Notes: generated from the letters alone by a model not told the origin. Positions 50,415 through 59,412 are shown, numbered from the stretch's first letter. The stretch: 64,000 bases of DNA from Rhodobacterales bacterium LSUCC0387 (GCA_015689775.1 WVSR01000002.1:1-64000), one strand, 5' to 3'. Made by a program: numbers and translations.

Positions 50415-51086
50415 ATGAATGAAAAGGGCACGGTCATCTTCGATTTGGACGGCACGTTGGTGGACAGCGCCCCTGACTTGGCGAATTCACTAAATGTAGT
50501 CCTCGAAGAATACGGACGGAGCAGGCTCAGCGAGTGTGAAGTGCGCAACATGATTGGTCACGGCGTCGGCGAGTTGGTGCGCGCCGCCCTGTCAAGTGAT
50601 AATAATTTCTCTCAAGAGCCACTCATCGAAACAGCAATTGTCCGCTTCAGGTGCCTGTATTCTAGAAACTTGTCAAAACACAGCACGGTGTATCCCAACA
50701 CTGCCTCCACGCTGGCAATATTGAAGCAGGAGGGTTGGCGGCTAGTTGTGTGCACCAACAAAATTGAGGGAAGTGCTCGAAAGGTTTTGAGAGAGTTTCA
50801 GCTACTTGATTTCTTTGACGACGTTGTTGGCCCTGACACCTACGGCGTGTCAAAGCCAAATCCCGAACATCTTCAAAAATGTGTCTCTGACAAGTGGGCA
50901 AGTTTGCCCACAATTATGGTTGGAGACTCTGAAGTAGACTGCGCTGCGGCAAAGGCTGCTGGATTTCCAATGGCTCTAGTTGACTGGGGCTATAACAAGG
51001 GGCGTTTGTCAGAATTGGAGCCCAATTTCGTACTCAGTGACATTCGGGAAATACACCAGATCTTAGATAAGATCAGCAGCAATTAA
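50415..51086 (+). CDS. HAD-family phosphatase, phosphoglycolate-phosphatase-like
   Basis: ATG 50415 lies 1 base after the transketolase stop; a longer frame starts at 50352 inside transketolase. The 223-residue product has motif I VIFDLDGTLVDSAPDLANSL, the cap NMIGHGVGELVRAAL, motif II VVCTNK, motif III KPNPEHL and motif IV IMVGDSEVDCAAAKAAG, all in the Gph style. It may hydrolyse 2-phosphoglycolate or a similar side product of transketolase/aldolase reactions. Confidence 0.9.
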   Translation: MNEKGTVIFDLDGTLVDSAPDLANSLNVVLEEYGRSRLSECEVRNMIGHGVGELVRAALSSDNNFSQEPLIETAIVRFRCLYSRNLSKHSTVYPNTASTLAILKQEGWRLVVCTNKIEGSARKVLREFQLLDFFDDVVGPDTYGVSKPNPEHLQKCVSDKWASLPTIMVGDSEVDCAAAKAAGFPMALVDWGYNKGRLSELEPNFVLSDIREIHQILDKISSN

Positions 51087-51122
51087 TCCAAATGAACTCC
51101 AATCTTGAAGGGGAATAAGTCG

Positions 51123-51458
51123 ATGACTGCAAATTACAAATCAGAACTTAGCGCCGCAAAGGAACGTCTGGGGGCTCTAGGTAAGGCTGCGCCAGACATG
51201 ATGCAGGGATTTGGTCGCCTCGCGAAGGCAGCGACCGCTGATGGCACTTTCTCTGTCGCGCAGAAAGAACTCATCGCAACGGCAATTGCCGTCGTGAAGG
51301 GGTGTCACGACTGTATTTTGTATCATGTGGACGCGGCAAAGCGTAATGGCGCCACCGAGGATCAGCTTGCGGAAGTTCTCACAGTGGCAGTGGAAATGGG
51401 AGGTGGCCCGGCCCTGATGTATTCAGGCAAGGCTCTGGAAGCTTACCGGGCAATGTGA
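51123..51458 (+). CDS. AhpD-like carboxymuconolactone decarboxylase-family protein
   Basis: I choose ATG 51123 (MTANYKSELSAAKERLGAL) with GAAGGGG upstream. The 111-residue all-helical protein has the redox or catalytic motif CHDCILYHVDAAKRNG near residues 62-77, which is CxxC followed by His, as in AhpD-like disulfide proteins. It could protect the lipoyl dehydrogenase complex or act as a peroxidase partner; AhpD itself uses lipoamide systems as reductant. That link is inference. It overlaps the tpiA region. Confidence 0.85.
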   Translation: MTANYKSELSAAKERLGALGKAAPDMMQGFGRLAKAATADGTFSVAQKELIATAIAVVKGCHDCILYHVDAAKRNGATEDQLAEVLTVAVEMGGGPALMYSGKALEAYRAM

Positions 51459-51493
51459 AACCCCCAAACAAAATTCATTTCAAGTTGGTTCAA

Positions 51494-52234
51494 ATGCGCT
51501 CAACTTTAATAATTGGCAATTGGAAGATGAACGGCAAAAGCCGTAATCTTGCCGAGGTGGACAAGTTATTGGATGGCTTGAACGGTCAGTCCTGCGATCT
51601 GGTGTTATGTCCACCAGCTACATTGATTGCTCAAATGGCTGCGGCCGTTAAGGGTTCGCCAATCCAGGTTGGGGGGCAGGACTGCCACTGGAATTCAATG
51701 GGACCCCACACCGGCGACATATCGCCGGAAATGATTGCCGATGCAGGGGGAGAGTATGTTATTTTGGGCCACTCTGAGCGCAGATCTGACCACGGCGAGT
51801 CTGACCCCATGGTCAATGCCAAATGTGTTGCTGCTTTGGCGGCAGGGCTGACTTGCATCGTCTGCGTCGGGGAGACAAAAGCAGACAGAACCGCTGAGAA
51901 CACTCTTAGTGTCATAGAAAAGCAGCTCCACGCCTCAATTCCTGTAAATGTTCAGTTGTCGAAGCTTGTAGTTGCCTATGAGCCGGTTTGGGCCATTGGT
52001 ACTGGCTTAACACCGACCATTTCAGAAATTAGTGATGTGCACACATTCATGAGACGTAAGCTGACAGAACGCTTTGGGGATGAAGCTTGCTCTGTTCCCT
52101 TGGCTTATGGTGGGTCGGTCAACGCGGATAATGCGTCTGAAATCCTGGCCCAGCCCAATGTATCTGGCGTCTTGGTGGGTGGAGCTTCACTGCGCGCGGA
52201 AGACTTTTTGAAGATTGTCTCATGTGCTGCTTAA
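51494..52234 (+). CDS. tpiA: Triosephosphate isomerase
   Basis: The start is either ATG 51494 (MRSTLIIGNWKMNG) or GTG 51455, which overlaps the AhpD-like stop. The shorter form gives 246 residues, standard for TIM. Catalytic parts are Lys11 in GNWKMNG, His in VILGHSERR, Glu in AYEPVWAIGTGLTPT and the phosphate loop YGGSVNADNA. It interconverts DHAP and glyceraldehyde-3-phosphate. As an operon member it supports DHAP release by the upstream aldolase. It may be a pathway copy beside the housekeeping one. Confidence 0.95.
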   Translation: MRSTLIIGNWKMNGKSRNLAEVDKLLDGLNGQSCDLVLCPPATLIAQMAAAVKGSPIQVGGQDCHWNSMGPHTGDISPEMIADAGGEYVILGHSERRSDHGESDPMVNAKCVAALAAGLTCIVCVGETKADRTAENTLSVIEKQLHASIPVNVQLSKLVVAYEPVWAIGTGLTPTISEISDVHTFMRRKLTERFGDEACSVPLAYGGSVNADNASEILAQPNVSGVLVGGASLRAEDFLKIVSCAA

Positions 52235-52271
52235 TGATCTGGCAGCCCCTAACAAATACCAGAAATATCGA

Positions 52272-53285
52272 TCAAAACTTGGCCAACACAATCTTTCCCC
52301 TCGTTGAGCCGCTCTCTAATAAAATGTGAGCCTCCAAAAGGTTCACTGCATTTATGCGCCCTAGGTTGTTTGTTATTGTTGATTTAATGGTTCCCGCGTC
52401 AATTAGGGCCGCAACTTCATTGAGAATTTCGCCCTGACGTTGCATGTCAGCAGTCTCAAACATTGGACGTGTGAACATAAACTCCCAGTGGATAGAAATA
52501 GCCTTGGACTTGAAGGGAACTACGTCAAAAACGTCTGGTCCATCGATCAGGCCATATCGACCTTGGGGTGTCATCATTGATACCACCTCCTCAGCATACA
52601 TTTGTGAGTGAGTAGTCGAATAGACGAAGTCAACATTTCTGAAGCCTAGTTCGAGCATTTGCGGAGCCAGCTCTTTAGAGTGATCAATTACGTAATCCGC
52701 TCCAAGTTCCTTGGCCCAGGCCTTTGTTTCAGGGCGCGAGGCAGTGGCAATGATTGTCACATCAGAAAGGCAGCGAGCCAGCTGGATGGCTATTGAACCC
52801 ACGCCGCCAGCACCCCCAATGACTAATAATGTGTCGCTGCCACCTGGGACTGGCTTGTTGATATCCAATCTCTCGAACAGCATTTCATAGGCGGTTAGTG
52901 TTGTTAAGGGCATCGCGGCTGCAGCTGCCGCCGTAATAGAAGTTGGCATCCGACCGACAATTCGCTCATCTACCAAATGAAATTCGCAGTTTGTACCGGG
53001 TCGGTTCAGGGTGCCGGCGTAGTATACGCGGTCCCCAATGTTAAAGTTCCTGACCTGGGCCCCGACGCCGATAACTGTGCCCGCGGCGTCCCAGCCAAGT
53101 ATTTGAGGTCCACCAACTGCGGAGTTGCCTCGCTTGCGCATTTTGGTGTCCACTGGATTGACGGAGATGGCCTCTACTTCGACCAGTAGATCATGGCCAT
53201 ATGCAATTGGTTTTTCTAACTCAAAATCCAACAAGGCATCGGGCCGGTCGACTGCTCCCGGTTCAATTAAGCCAACTGCTTTCAT
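52272..53285 (-). CDS. MDR-family zinc-independent quinone/alcohol oxidoreductase
   Basis: The 337-residue protein has the GroES-like N-terminus (PVDTKMRKRG, ILGWDAAGTVIGVGAQV) and a Rossmann domain with LLVIGGAGGVGSIAIQLAR. Structural zinc cysteines are absent, pointing to the quinone reductase/ZADH branch. NADPH reduces a quinone, enone or aldehyde in the cytosol. It is encoded 41 bases downstream of the FMO-like gene, so the two probably form an operon. Confidence 0.88.
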   Translation of the reverse strand: MKAVGLIEPGAVDRPDALLDFELEKPIAYGHDLLVEVEAISVNPVDTKMRKRGNSAVGGPQILGWDAAGTVIGVGAQVRNFNIGDRVYYAGTLNRPGTNCEFHLVDERIVGRMPTSITAAAAAAMPLTTLTAYEMLFERLDINKPVPGGSDTLLVIGGAGGVGSIAIQLARCLSDVTIIATASRPETKAWAKELGADYVIDHSKELAPQMLELGFRNVDFVYSTTHSQMYAEEVVSMMTPQGRYGLIDGPDVFDVVPFKSKAISIHWEFMFTRPMFETADMQRQGEILNEVAALIDAGTIKSTITNNLGRINAVNLLEAHILLESGSTRGKIVLAKF

Positions 53286-53326
53286 TTACATACCCGATGC
53301 CCTGAAGATTTTAAGATAGTTCTGGC

Positions 53327-55126
53327 TCAAGCGGTGTGGTGCACATCCTGCAGGCCATAGACTGGAGTTGCGAGGCCCTCCATTCGTGCCTTGATCTGAA
53401 GGCTTAGGTACAGAGAGTAGTGGCGCGATTGGTGCAGGTTTCCTCCGTGCATCCACAGGCTGCCAACTTGTGTCGGCTTCCACATGTTTCTCTCTTCACC
53501 TTCCCAGGGCCCTGGATCTTTGGTGGTGTCAGAGCCCAAGCCCCATACCTTGCCGAGCTTGTCTGCAACGCCTTGCCCCATCAGGTCGGCGACCCAACCA
53601 TTCATGGAGTTGTAGCCTGTAGCGTAAACAATTACGTCGGCTTGAAGTTCCGATCCATCTTCAAGCTTTACGCCGCTTGAGGTGACTTCAGACACTTGGC
53701 CTCTCTTCAGCTTTATCTCACCGTCGATGATTAGCTGGCTCGCGCCAATGTCTATGTAGTAGCCAGACCCCCTGCGGAGGTACTTCATAAAGAGCCCGGA
53801 GCTGTCATCACCCCAATCTAACCAGAACCCAGCTTTCTCGAGACCCTTGTAAAAGTCAGCGTCGCGTTTTTTCATTTCTTCGTATAGAGGTATCTGGAAC
53901 TCGTGCAGAATAGCGTACGGGATTGATGCAAAAATCATGTCCGCTTTCTCGGTGGTGACACCGTTTGCCACGGCTTCCTCAGAATATAAACTGCTTAGCC
54001 CCACATCCATTAGCGTGTCCGAGCGCACTATGTGTGTCGACGATCTTTGTACCATTGTCACGTCCACTCCAGCCTCCCAAAGGGCCGCACAAATATCGTG
54101 AGCAGAGTTGTTGGATCCCACTACGACTGCCTTCTTGCCTTTGTAAGCATCCGGGCCGGGGTGCTGCGATGAGTGATGCTGGTCGCCGTTGAAGGTATCC
54201 ATTCCCGGGAAGGAGGGCATTCGCGCCTTGCCCGACATTCCAGTAGCCATTACCAGTTGCTTCGGCTTGAGGACTACTTCCTCACCATTGCGGTCCACCA
54301 CAATGTGCCATTCTCCGAGTTTCTCATCATAATTGGCGGATTTTGCTGTGGCCTTCGTCCAGTAGTTCAGCTCCATGACCTTGGTGTACATTTCCAGCCA
54401 GTCCCCAATTTTATCTTTTGGAGAGAATACAGGCCAGTTGTCGGGAAACTTGATGTAGGGGAGGTGGTCATACCAGACCGGATCGTGCAGGCAGAGAGAC
54501 TTGTACCGCTTTCGCCAGCTGTCCCCCGCGCGCTCGTTTTTCTCTAAGATAATAGTTGGGACGCCTAGCTGCCTCAGGCGCGCTCCTAGCGCGATCCCGC
54601 CCTGTCCGCCGCCAACGATGACGCAATACGGCTGAGTTTTATAGCCCAGATCCTCGATTTCTTTGTTGCGTTCTTCCAGCCATGTCGCACGGTCTTTTCC
54701 TGCGCCGTGCTTGGCGCCCATACGCCGATTGTCACCGCTTGGCTCTTCGTGTCCCTTCAATTCAGTCATGGCGGTCAGGAGCGTCCAAATTTTGCCGGCT
54801 TTGATCCTGATTAATCCATTACCTCGTGCGGATTCAGTTTCAAATGTGATCCACGCGGTGGTCACATCTCCCTCCACCGTTGGCACTTCTCCCTCAGCTA
54901 CTTTCCAATTTGAGGGCCTGGTTGCCTTGAGTTGGTGGTGGAGCATTTCTTCGATTTGCCCACGCCCCTCCATGGTTTTGATGTTCCAAGTAAAGGTCAC
55001 CAAATCTCGCCAATAGGTATCATCAGCGAACATGCTCGTGGCCTTGTCTATTTCATGACCCGCTAAATATGCGCCGAATTCATCAAGAAAATTTTGGACT
55101 TCTTGAGTGGTTGAAGTGTCAAGCAT
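53327..55126 (-). CDS. Flavin-dependent monooxygenase (FMO/BVMO-like) with N-terminal NTF2-like domain
   Basis: The 599-residue protein has an NTF2/SnoaL-like domain at about 1-125 (LAGHEIDKATSMFADDTYWRDLV), then an FMO-type flavoprotein. The FAD loop is VGGGQGGIALGARL (171-184), the NADPH loop is VVVGSNNSAHDICAALWEAG, and an ATGYNSM motif lies near the C-terminal third. This resembles group B flavin monooxygenases oxidising N, S or ketone groups. No signal peptide is visible. The substrate is unknown; it is followed by an MDR reductase. Confidence 0.9.
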   Translation of the reverse strand: MLDTSTTQEVQNFLDEFGAYLAGHEIDKATSMFADDTYWRDLVTFTWNIKTMEGRGQIEEMLHHQLKATRPSNWKVAEGEVPTVEGDVTTAWITFETESARGNGLIRIKAGKIWTLLTAMTELKGHEEPSGDNRRMGAKHGAGKDRATWLEERNKEIEDLGYKTQPYCVIVGGGQGGIALGARLRQLGVPTIILEKNERAGDSWRKRYKSLCLHDPVWYDHLPYIKFPDNWPVFSPKDKIGDWLEMYTKVMELNYWTKATAKSANYDEKLGEWHIVVDRNGEEVVLKPKQLVMATGMSGKARMPSFPGMDTFNGDQHHSSQHPGPDAYKGKKAVVVGSNNSAHDICAALWEAGVDVTMVQRSSTHIVRSDTLMDVGLSSLYSEEAVANGVTTEKADMIFASIPYAILHEFQIPLYEEMKKRDADFYKGLEKAGFWLDWGDDSSGLFMKYLRRGSGYYIDIGASQLIIDGEIKLKRGQVSEVTSSGVKLEDGSELQADVIVYATGYNSMNGWVADLMGQGVADKLGKVWGLGSDTTKDPGPWEGEERNMWKPTQVGSLWMHGGNLHQSRHYSLYLSLQIKARMEGLATPVYGLQDVHHTA

Positions 55127-55541
55127 CGCATTTTTCCTAGTCTGAGCTCACTCTAATATGAGTGGGGCGGTGTGGATTTGGGTTTGCTTCCCTCACTTAC
55201 GTTATTGGTTTCATCGCATGCATGAAGGAAATTTCTTTGAAACGCTTGCACGAGTATACGAGTCGGTCAAGAAATTTTGAAAAAAATTTTCATATAAGTT
55301 AAAAAAATTTCTACGTTTGTTTATTATTTTCATATACGCTCTGCACGTGGATTTACTCCTTTTGAATGCGTTGCAAACGGCCCCCAATCCGTGAACTTCC
55401 CGCTCACTATTACCTCATGTCCAGGGCCAGCAGTGGTTCTGGACCAGACCCGGCTCAACGTCGCGATATCCCTCACAGCTTGCCCACCGTTAGATAAACG
55501 CTAACTATTACTACAACTAGTGTAGAAGAGAGGCGTGCCGG
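55127..55541. promoter_or_regulatory. Promoter region between FMO gene and secreted-protein genes
   Basis: The region is 415 bases long. Around 55270-55312 lies an AT-rich dyad with AGAAATTTT and AAAAATTTCT ends and an internal GAAAAAAATTTTC, similar to the GAAAATTTTC repeats upstream of the sugar operon at 43672-43728. It is plausible for RpiR-type control of the FMO gene. From about 55380 the DNA is GC-richer and should carry the promoter of the secreted-protein genes. No ORF here is convincing. Confidence 0.5.
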
Positions 55542-55868
55542 ATGATCTCTAAGGCAATTAAAATTTCAGTGTCTGCTGCAGTCGTGGCCGCTGTTCCCAG
55601 TCTCGCGAAAGCCCAATCCGGCCTCGCTGACGCCTTTTGCCAGGCCTACATGCCCGTCGTGGAGCAGTCTCTCTACATGCGCGACCAGGGCATCCCGATT
55701 GGTGTGTCGAAGGACATGGCCGACTCCGCATTCGACACCAATCGTGAGTTGTGGCTGTGGCTAAATCAGGCAATAGACCTTGCATATCAGGACCCCGGTC
55801 TCGTCCGCGCGGCCATTAGCGACGGGCGCATGATGCAGAGCTGCATCGCCTCCGTTCGCGGATATTGA
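55542..55868 (+). CDS. Small secreted protein of unknown function
   Basis: The 108-residue protein has a Sec signal peptide (MISKAIKISVSAAVVAAVPS, cleavage likely near AKA before QSGLADAF). The mature part, about 84 residues, has two cysteines (DAFCQAY and QSCIASV) that could form one disulfide and is helical (EQSLYMRDQGIPIGVSKD). I recognise no family. It precedes a second secreted-protein gene by 10 bases, and both are GC-rich. Confidence 0.65.
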   Translation: MISKAIKISVSAAVVAAVPSLAKAQSGLADAFCQAYMPVVEQSLYMRDQGIPIGVSKDMADSAFDTNRELWLWLNQAIDLAYQDPGLVRAAISDGRMMQSCIASVRGY

Positions 55869-55878
55869 GGGCTGGCCG

Positions 55879-57330
55879 ATGAAGTTTTCCTTCTCAGCGC
55901 TGTTAACTTTTGCCCTTATCACATTCGCGGGGCCGGCCGCGGCGGCCTGCGGCGCCGGAGAGTTCTCCGTATTCTCCTGCTCTATTGCCTCCAACGGCAA
56001 CCGGCTCGAGGTGTGCCGATCGGATACTTGGCTGGGATACAGCTACGGCCCCGCAAAGGGCAGCCCTGACCTCGAGCTGTCGGCAGATATCTACACTGAC
56101 TTCCGACCGTGGCTTGACGGCGACGCTGTGCGCGAGGACATATTCCGCTTCCGCAATGGCGACTACCGCTACGACGTCATCAGCGGCCTGACGGCCTCGG
56201 GCAATGACGATATCGCCTATGGCCGTGTGGACGTCTACCAGAACCAGGACCGGATCGCGTCTCTCGAATGCAACCCGTCCTCTCTGATGACCCAGTCGTC
56301 GGCCCTTTATGAAGAGCTGGACGGACTGGCGCTCTGCTGGAATGACAGCCTCGACCGCTGGGCAGAGTGCCCCGAGGCGGAGCCCGAGCCCGAAGTGGGG
56401 TCTGTGCCCGGAAAGCCACCACTACCAAGCGCAGGTAACAACCCGGTCCCGGGCAAAGTCCCGCAGCCACAGGCCCCCAGTAACCAGCCCTCCCCGCCAG
56501 TGGACGCGGGCGGCGACACTTTGGACACGGTGACTGGAACCCGCTGGACGCTCTACGGCACGCCGTCCTGTGGGATTGGTGGAGAGGTGACCGACTACCA
56601 GCGCTTCCTGCCAACGGAGTACTACAACGTCATCACGGGCACTGAGTATCACGCCGACGACATGCGCGTGGAATACTTCCGAGTAGACGAAGCCAGCCGA
56701 CGCTTCGAGGCAAGCTATTCCACTTGGGTTGCGATGGCCCCGGCTCACCCCTGGACAATCATAGAATATGTGGGCGTGCTCCAGGCGGACGGCTCCATGG
56801 AGCTCTCGACCGTGATACAGCAGGCCGACTTTGACACCGTCAACGACCTTGTCCCGCGCTACGACACGACGCGCGAGGAGGAGACGCTGTGGCCCTGCGA
56901 CAACCTCCCCGAGGCGTCGGCCGGATCCGAGGGCGCGACACGCGTACTTGTCCAAGTGCCCGACGGACTGGACCCCGACGCTCATGACAGCTGCGACGCA
57001 GTATTCAGTGCGGCGTTCGCGGGGTTGGACGTGCCAATCATGACCGTATTCGAGCAAGTGGACGGGACATGGTATGCCGAGAACTTCCACACGGCCCACT
57101 GCGAGGAAAACAGCCCGAACATGTGCCCCTTCATGGGGGGGGAGTGGACCCAGAACCCCCGCGAAGTCTCGTCAAACCCGCTCGTACTGGAGATCACCAA
57201 CGACGGCTGCACGAGCAGCTACGAGTTCATTCTCCAGGGGCGCTCGGGCGTCGCAAACGGCTCGAGCCGGGGCGACTGCGCGTTTGTGGGTGAGCCCTTC
57301 ACCTACGCCGTAATCGACTGCGCGCAGTGA
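55879..57330 (+). CDS. Secreted cysteine-rich two-part protein of unknown function
   Basis: The 483-residue protein has a signal peptide (MKFSFSALLTFALITFAGPA, cleavage near AAA before CGAGEFS). Two parts are joined by a Pro-rich linker at about 172-212 (PEPEVGSVPGKPPLPSAG and on). The N-terminal part has paired cysteines (VFSCSIASNG, LEVCRSD, SLECNPSS, ALCWNDS); the C-terminal part has more (PSCGIGG, WPCDNLP, SCDAVFSA, DGCTSSY, GDCAFVG, VIDCAQ). This looks like an extracellular disulfide-stabilised protein, perhaps a lectin- or enzyme-like domain, but I assign no family. Codon use is markedly GC-rich. Confidence 0.72.
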   Translation: MKFSFSALLTFALITFAGPAAAACGAGEFSVFSCSIASNGNRLEVCRSDTWLGYSYGPAKGSPDLELSADIYTDFRPWLDGDAVREDIFRFRNGDYRYDVISGLTASGNDDIAYGRVDVYQNQDRIASLECNPSSLMTQSSALYEELDGLALCWNDSLDRWAECPEAEPEPEVGSVPGKPPLPSAGNNPVPGKVPQPQAPSNQPSPPVDAGGDTLDTVTGTRWTLYGTPSCGIGGEVTDYQRFLPTEYYNVITGTEYHADDMRVEYFRVDEASRRFEASYSTWVAMAPAHPWTIIEYVGVLQADGSMELSTVIQQADFDTVNDLVPRYDTTREEETLWPCDNLPEASAGSEGATRVLVQVPDGLDPDAHDSCDAVFSAAFAGLDVPIMTVFEQVDGTWYAENFHTAHCEENSPNMCPFMGGEWTQNPREVSSNPLVLEITNDGCTSSYEFILQGRSGVANGSSRGDCAFVGEPFTYAVIDCAQ

Positions 57331-57335
57331 ACAAC

Positions 57336-57368
57336 CGCGCCCGCCCCGTGAGTGAGAGGGCGGGCGCG
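57336..57368 (+). terminator. Strong GC hairpin after the secreted-protein genes
   Basis: Arms CGCGCCCGCCC (57336-57346) and GGGCGGGCGCG (57358-57368) form an 11-bp perfect stem with an 11-base loop, 6 bases past the stop. No U-tract follows, but position and stability suit transcript termination or 3'-end protection. Confidence 0.7.
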
Positions 57369-57524
57369 AGGGTCTGCTAAGAGCCAAAACGTCCCACGTG
57401 TCTTGCCCTAGAGGATAAAACACAAGCCACTGAATTCATTATGAATATAGGCGTCTTGCGCGCGCGGCTGTGTCGTTGAAAAATTTTCAGGATTTCTAAA
57501 TTCCTGATAAGGTCACTTTTGAGC

Positions 57525-58391
57525 CTATGTGTCGGAAGAATTGTAAACTTCAAATACTGAGGCCGTATCGTGGGTTTCAGGTAAAGTTTTTGAAGCAGCC
57601 TCATACATTGACTTTACGACCTCAAACATAGGGGCTGTTACTTCAAGTCGAGCAAGATCGTCACCTATAATCGATAAGTCTTTTTCAAACATTTTGAGAG
57701 TTGCGGTTGGAGGCTCGTACTTTCCAGAAATCATTAAAGGCATTCTTAATTCTAACATTTTTGAATTACCGGCACCGTTGCTCAACATGTTATAAGTTAC
57801 CTCCTGATCGAGCCCCAATGCATTTGAGTAATTCAATACTTCGGCCGCGGCGACGTTGTGCAAAGCGACAGCGTGATTGGCAACAAATTTTAGTTTCGTT
57901 CCCATGCCAAAAGCTCCTGCCCTGATAACGCTTTTGGTAAAAAGTGAAATGTAAGGCAACGCATGCTCAATCGCCTTATCGTCACCGGAAGCCATCATAA
58001 GAATATCGCGTTCAGCTGCTTGCGCACCAGTACCACTCACTGGGCAATCTAAAAGAGTGATGCCATCAGACGATAAACATTCGAAAGCCTCCAATTTATC
58101 GGCCAAGGAGAACGTACCCGTTTCAAGAACAACGGACCCAGAGGGTAAGAACCTTCGTAAATCTTCGCAAACACTGTGAAGAACGCTTGGGGAAATAAGT
58201 GATAACACGATGAGATCGCACTCCTGAAGCCAATCTCCTAGGTTTGAATAACTTGTCCCGCCTAGTGCACTTAGGCGCTCTCTAGCCGCAGTCGCAGGGT
58301 CGCAGCCCATTACTGACACGCCCGCGGATATGAGGTTTTTACTATAGGCTGAGCCCATAATTCCTAAGCCAATAATTCCAACTTTTTTCAT
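57525..58391 (-). CDS. Beta-hydroxyacid dehydrogenase (3-hydroxyisobutyrate dehydrogenase family)
   Basis: The 288-residue NAD(P)-dependent protein has the Rossmann start VGIIGLGIMGSAYSKNL, substrate-binding DCPVSGTGAQAAERD, and the catalytic-lysine helix GMGTKLKFVANHAVALHNV. Family members oxidise 3-hydroxyisobutyrate, tartronate semialdehyde, gamma-hydroxybutyrate or related acids. It is the distal gene of the minus-strand set. Because the set is under an independent GntR regulator, it is likely a late catabolic step. Confidence 0.9.
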   Translation of the reverse strand: MKKVGIIGLGIMGSAYSKNLISAGVSVMGCDPATAARERLSALGGTSYSNLGDWLQECDLIVLSLISPSVLHSVCEDLRRFLPSGSVVLETGTFSLADKLEAFECLSSDGITLLDCPVSGTGAQAAERDILMMASGDDKAIEHALPYISLFTKSVIRAGAFGMGTKLKFVANHAVALHNVAAAEVLNYSNALGLDQEVTYNMLSNGAGNSKMLELRMPLMISGKYEPPTATLKMFEKDLSIIGDDLARLEVTAPMFEVVKSMYEAASKTLPETHDTASVFEVYNSSDT

Positions 58392-58414
58392 TCAAAACCT
58401 CGATCAGATTTTTC

Positions 58415-59299
58415 TTACTGAACTCTTAATTGATAGGTCGCAGGAACCCACTTGAAGCTATCTCCAATTCTTTGAACATGTCCTAGGCTTGGAAACGGCA
58501 TGTGGTGCCCTAACACTAAAACGCCGCTATCTGCCGCTCCATTCAAGACTTTATTACGGGTGGTTACTGCTTCATCTTTAACATCGTCAAAACCTACTAA
58601 GCTGTTGGGATGCTCCACTGAAAAAACATAGTGATTGGCGACATCTCCCCAGATTAATAATTCATGGTTATCACTTCGGATCCTGTACATCATGTGACCC
58701 ACTGTGTGGCCATATGCTGCTTCCGCCGTAACGCCATTCACGACCTCATCGCCATCGTTGAGAAACCTAATTTGGTCCTCCAAGGGAGATAAAAATTTTA
58801 GGAACAGGTCTCTATTTTCTGCCCTTTGTTCAGGTATCCTTTCACCGGATTGCCAGCCATAAAATTCCCTGTGGCCCATCATAATTTGAGCGTTGGGAAA
58901 TGAAAGTTCTCCATCTTCGTAGAGGCCGCCAATGTGGTCAGGATGAGCGTGGGTTAGAAGGATTATATCAATATCCGTTGGCTGATAGCCTGCTTGCATC
59001 AGCCTTTCTTTCAGAAAACCAGCGCCCATTTTCCGGCCAAGACTTCCAAAGCCAGTATCTACTAAGATAAGCTTATGGCCAGTATTTATGACCACGGGAA
59101 CGAAGTTGTTTTCTAATTTTTCTGAAGACAGGTTGGCACATTTAGCAATTTTATCGATTTCTGCATCACTCTCGTTCAACAAGAACGGGGGACTAATTCC
59201 TAAACGAACAGATCCATCCAAAATTGCCGTCACCTCAAACTCACCCAAAACAAAACGATGGATGGGAAAGTTTAGCGGGCCTAACATTTCTTTAGGCAT
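58415..59299 (-). CDS. MBL-fold metallo-hydrolase
   Basis: The 294-residue protein has the complete dinuclear zinc motif His117, His119, Asp121, His122 (LTHAHPDHIGG), a further His-containing YGHTVGHMMYRIRS and a WGDVANHY segment, with HHMPFPSLGH near the end. This layout is typical of lactonase-like or quorum-quenching-type MBL enzymes with a beta-strand N-terminus. No signal peptide is visible. It may open a lactone or ester in the pathway. Confidence 0.9.
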   Translation of the reverse strand: MPKEMLGPLNFPIHRFVLGEFEVTAILDGSVRLGISPPFLLNESDAEIDKIAKCANLSSEKLENNFVPVVINTGHKLILVDTGFGSLGRKMGAGFLKERLMQAGYQPTDIDIILLTHAHPDHIGGLYEDGELSFPNAQIMMGHREFYGWQSGERIPEQRAENRDLFLKFLSPLEDQIRFLNDGDEVVNGVTAEAAYGHTVGHMMYRIRSDNHELLIWGDVANHYVFSVEHPNSLVGFDDVKDEAVTTRNKVLNGAADSGVLVLGHHMPFPSLGHVQRIGDSFKWVPATYQLRVQ

Positions 59300-59412
59300 T
59301 TATGCTCTCCTCTATTTTGATCAAATATCTATTTAATAGCCATTAATTTCGTATATATCTATTGTAGAATTAGTGTAAACTTAGTCTGCAAAAATGGGGA
59401 ATTTATTATGTC

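Noticed and set aside
56422-57099. 225-codon minus-strand frame opposite the secreted protein
   Set aside because: High GC leaves few stops in reverse frames; the sequence is Arg/His-rich and lacks a ribosome site, whereas the forward gene has a signal peptide and terminator.
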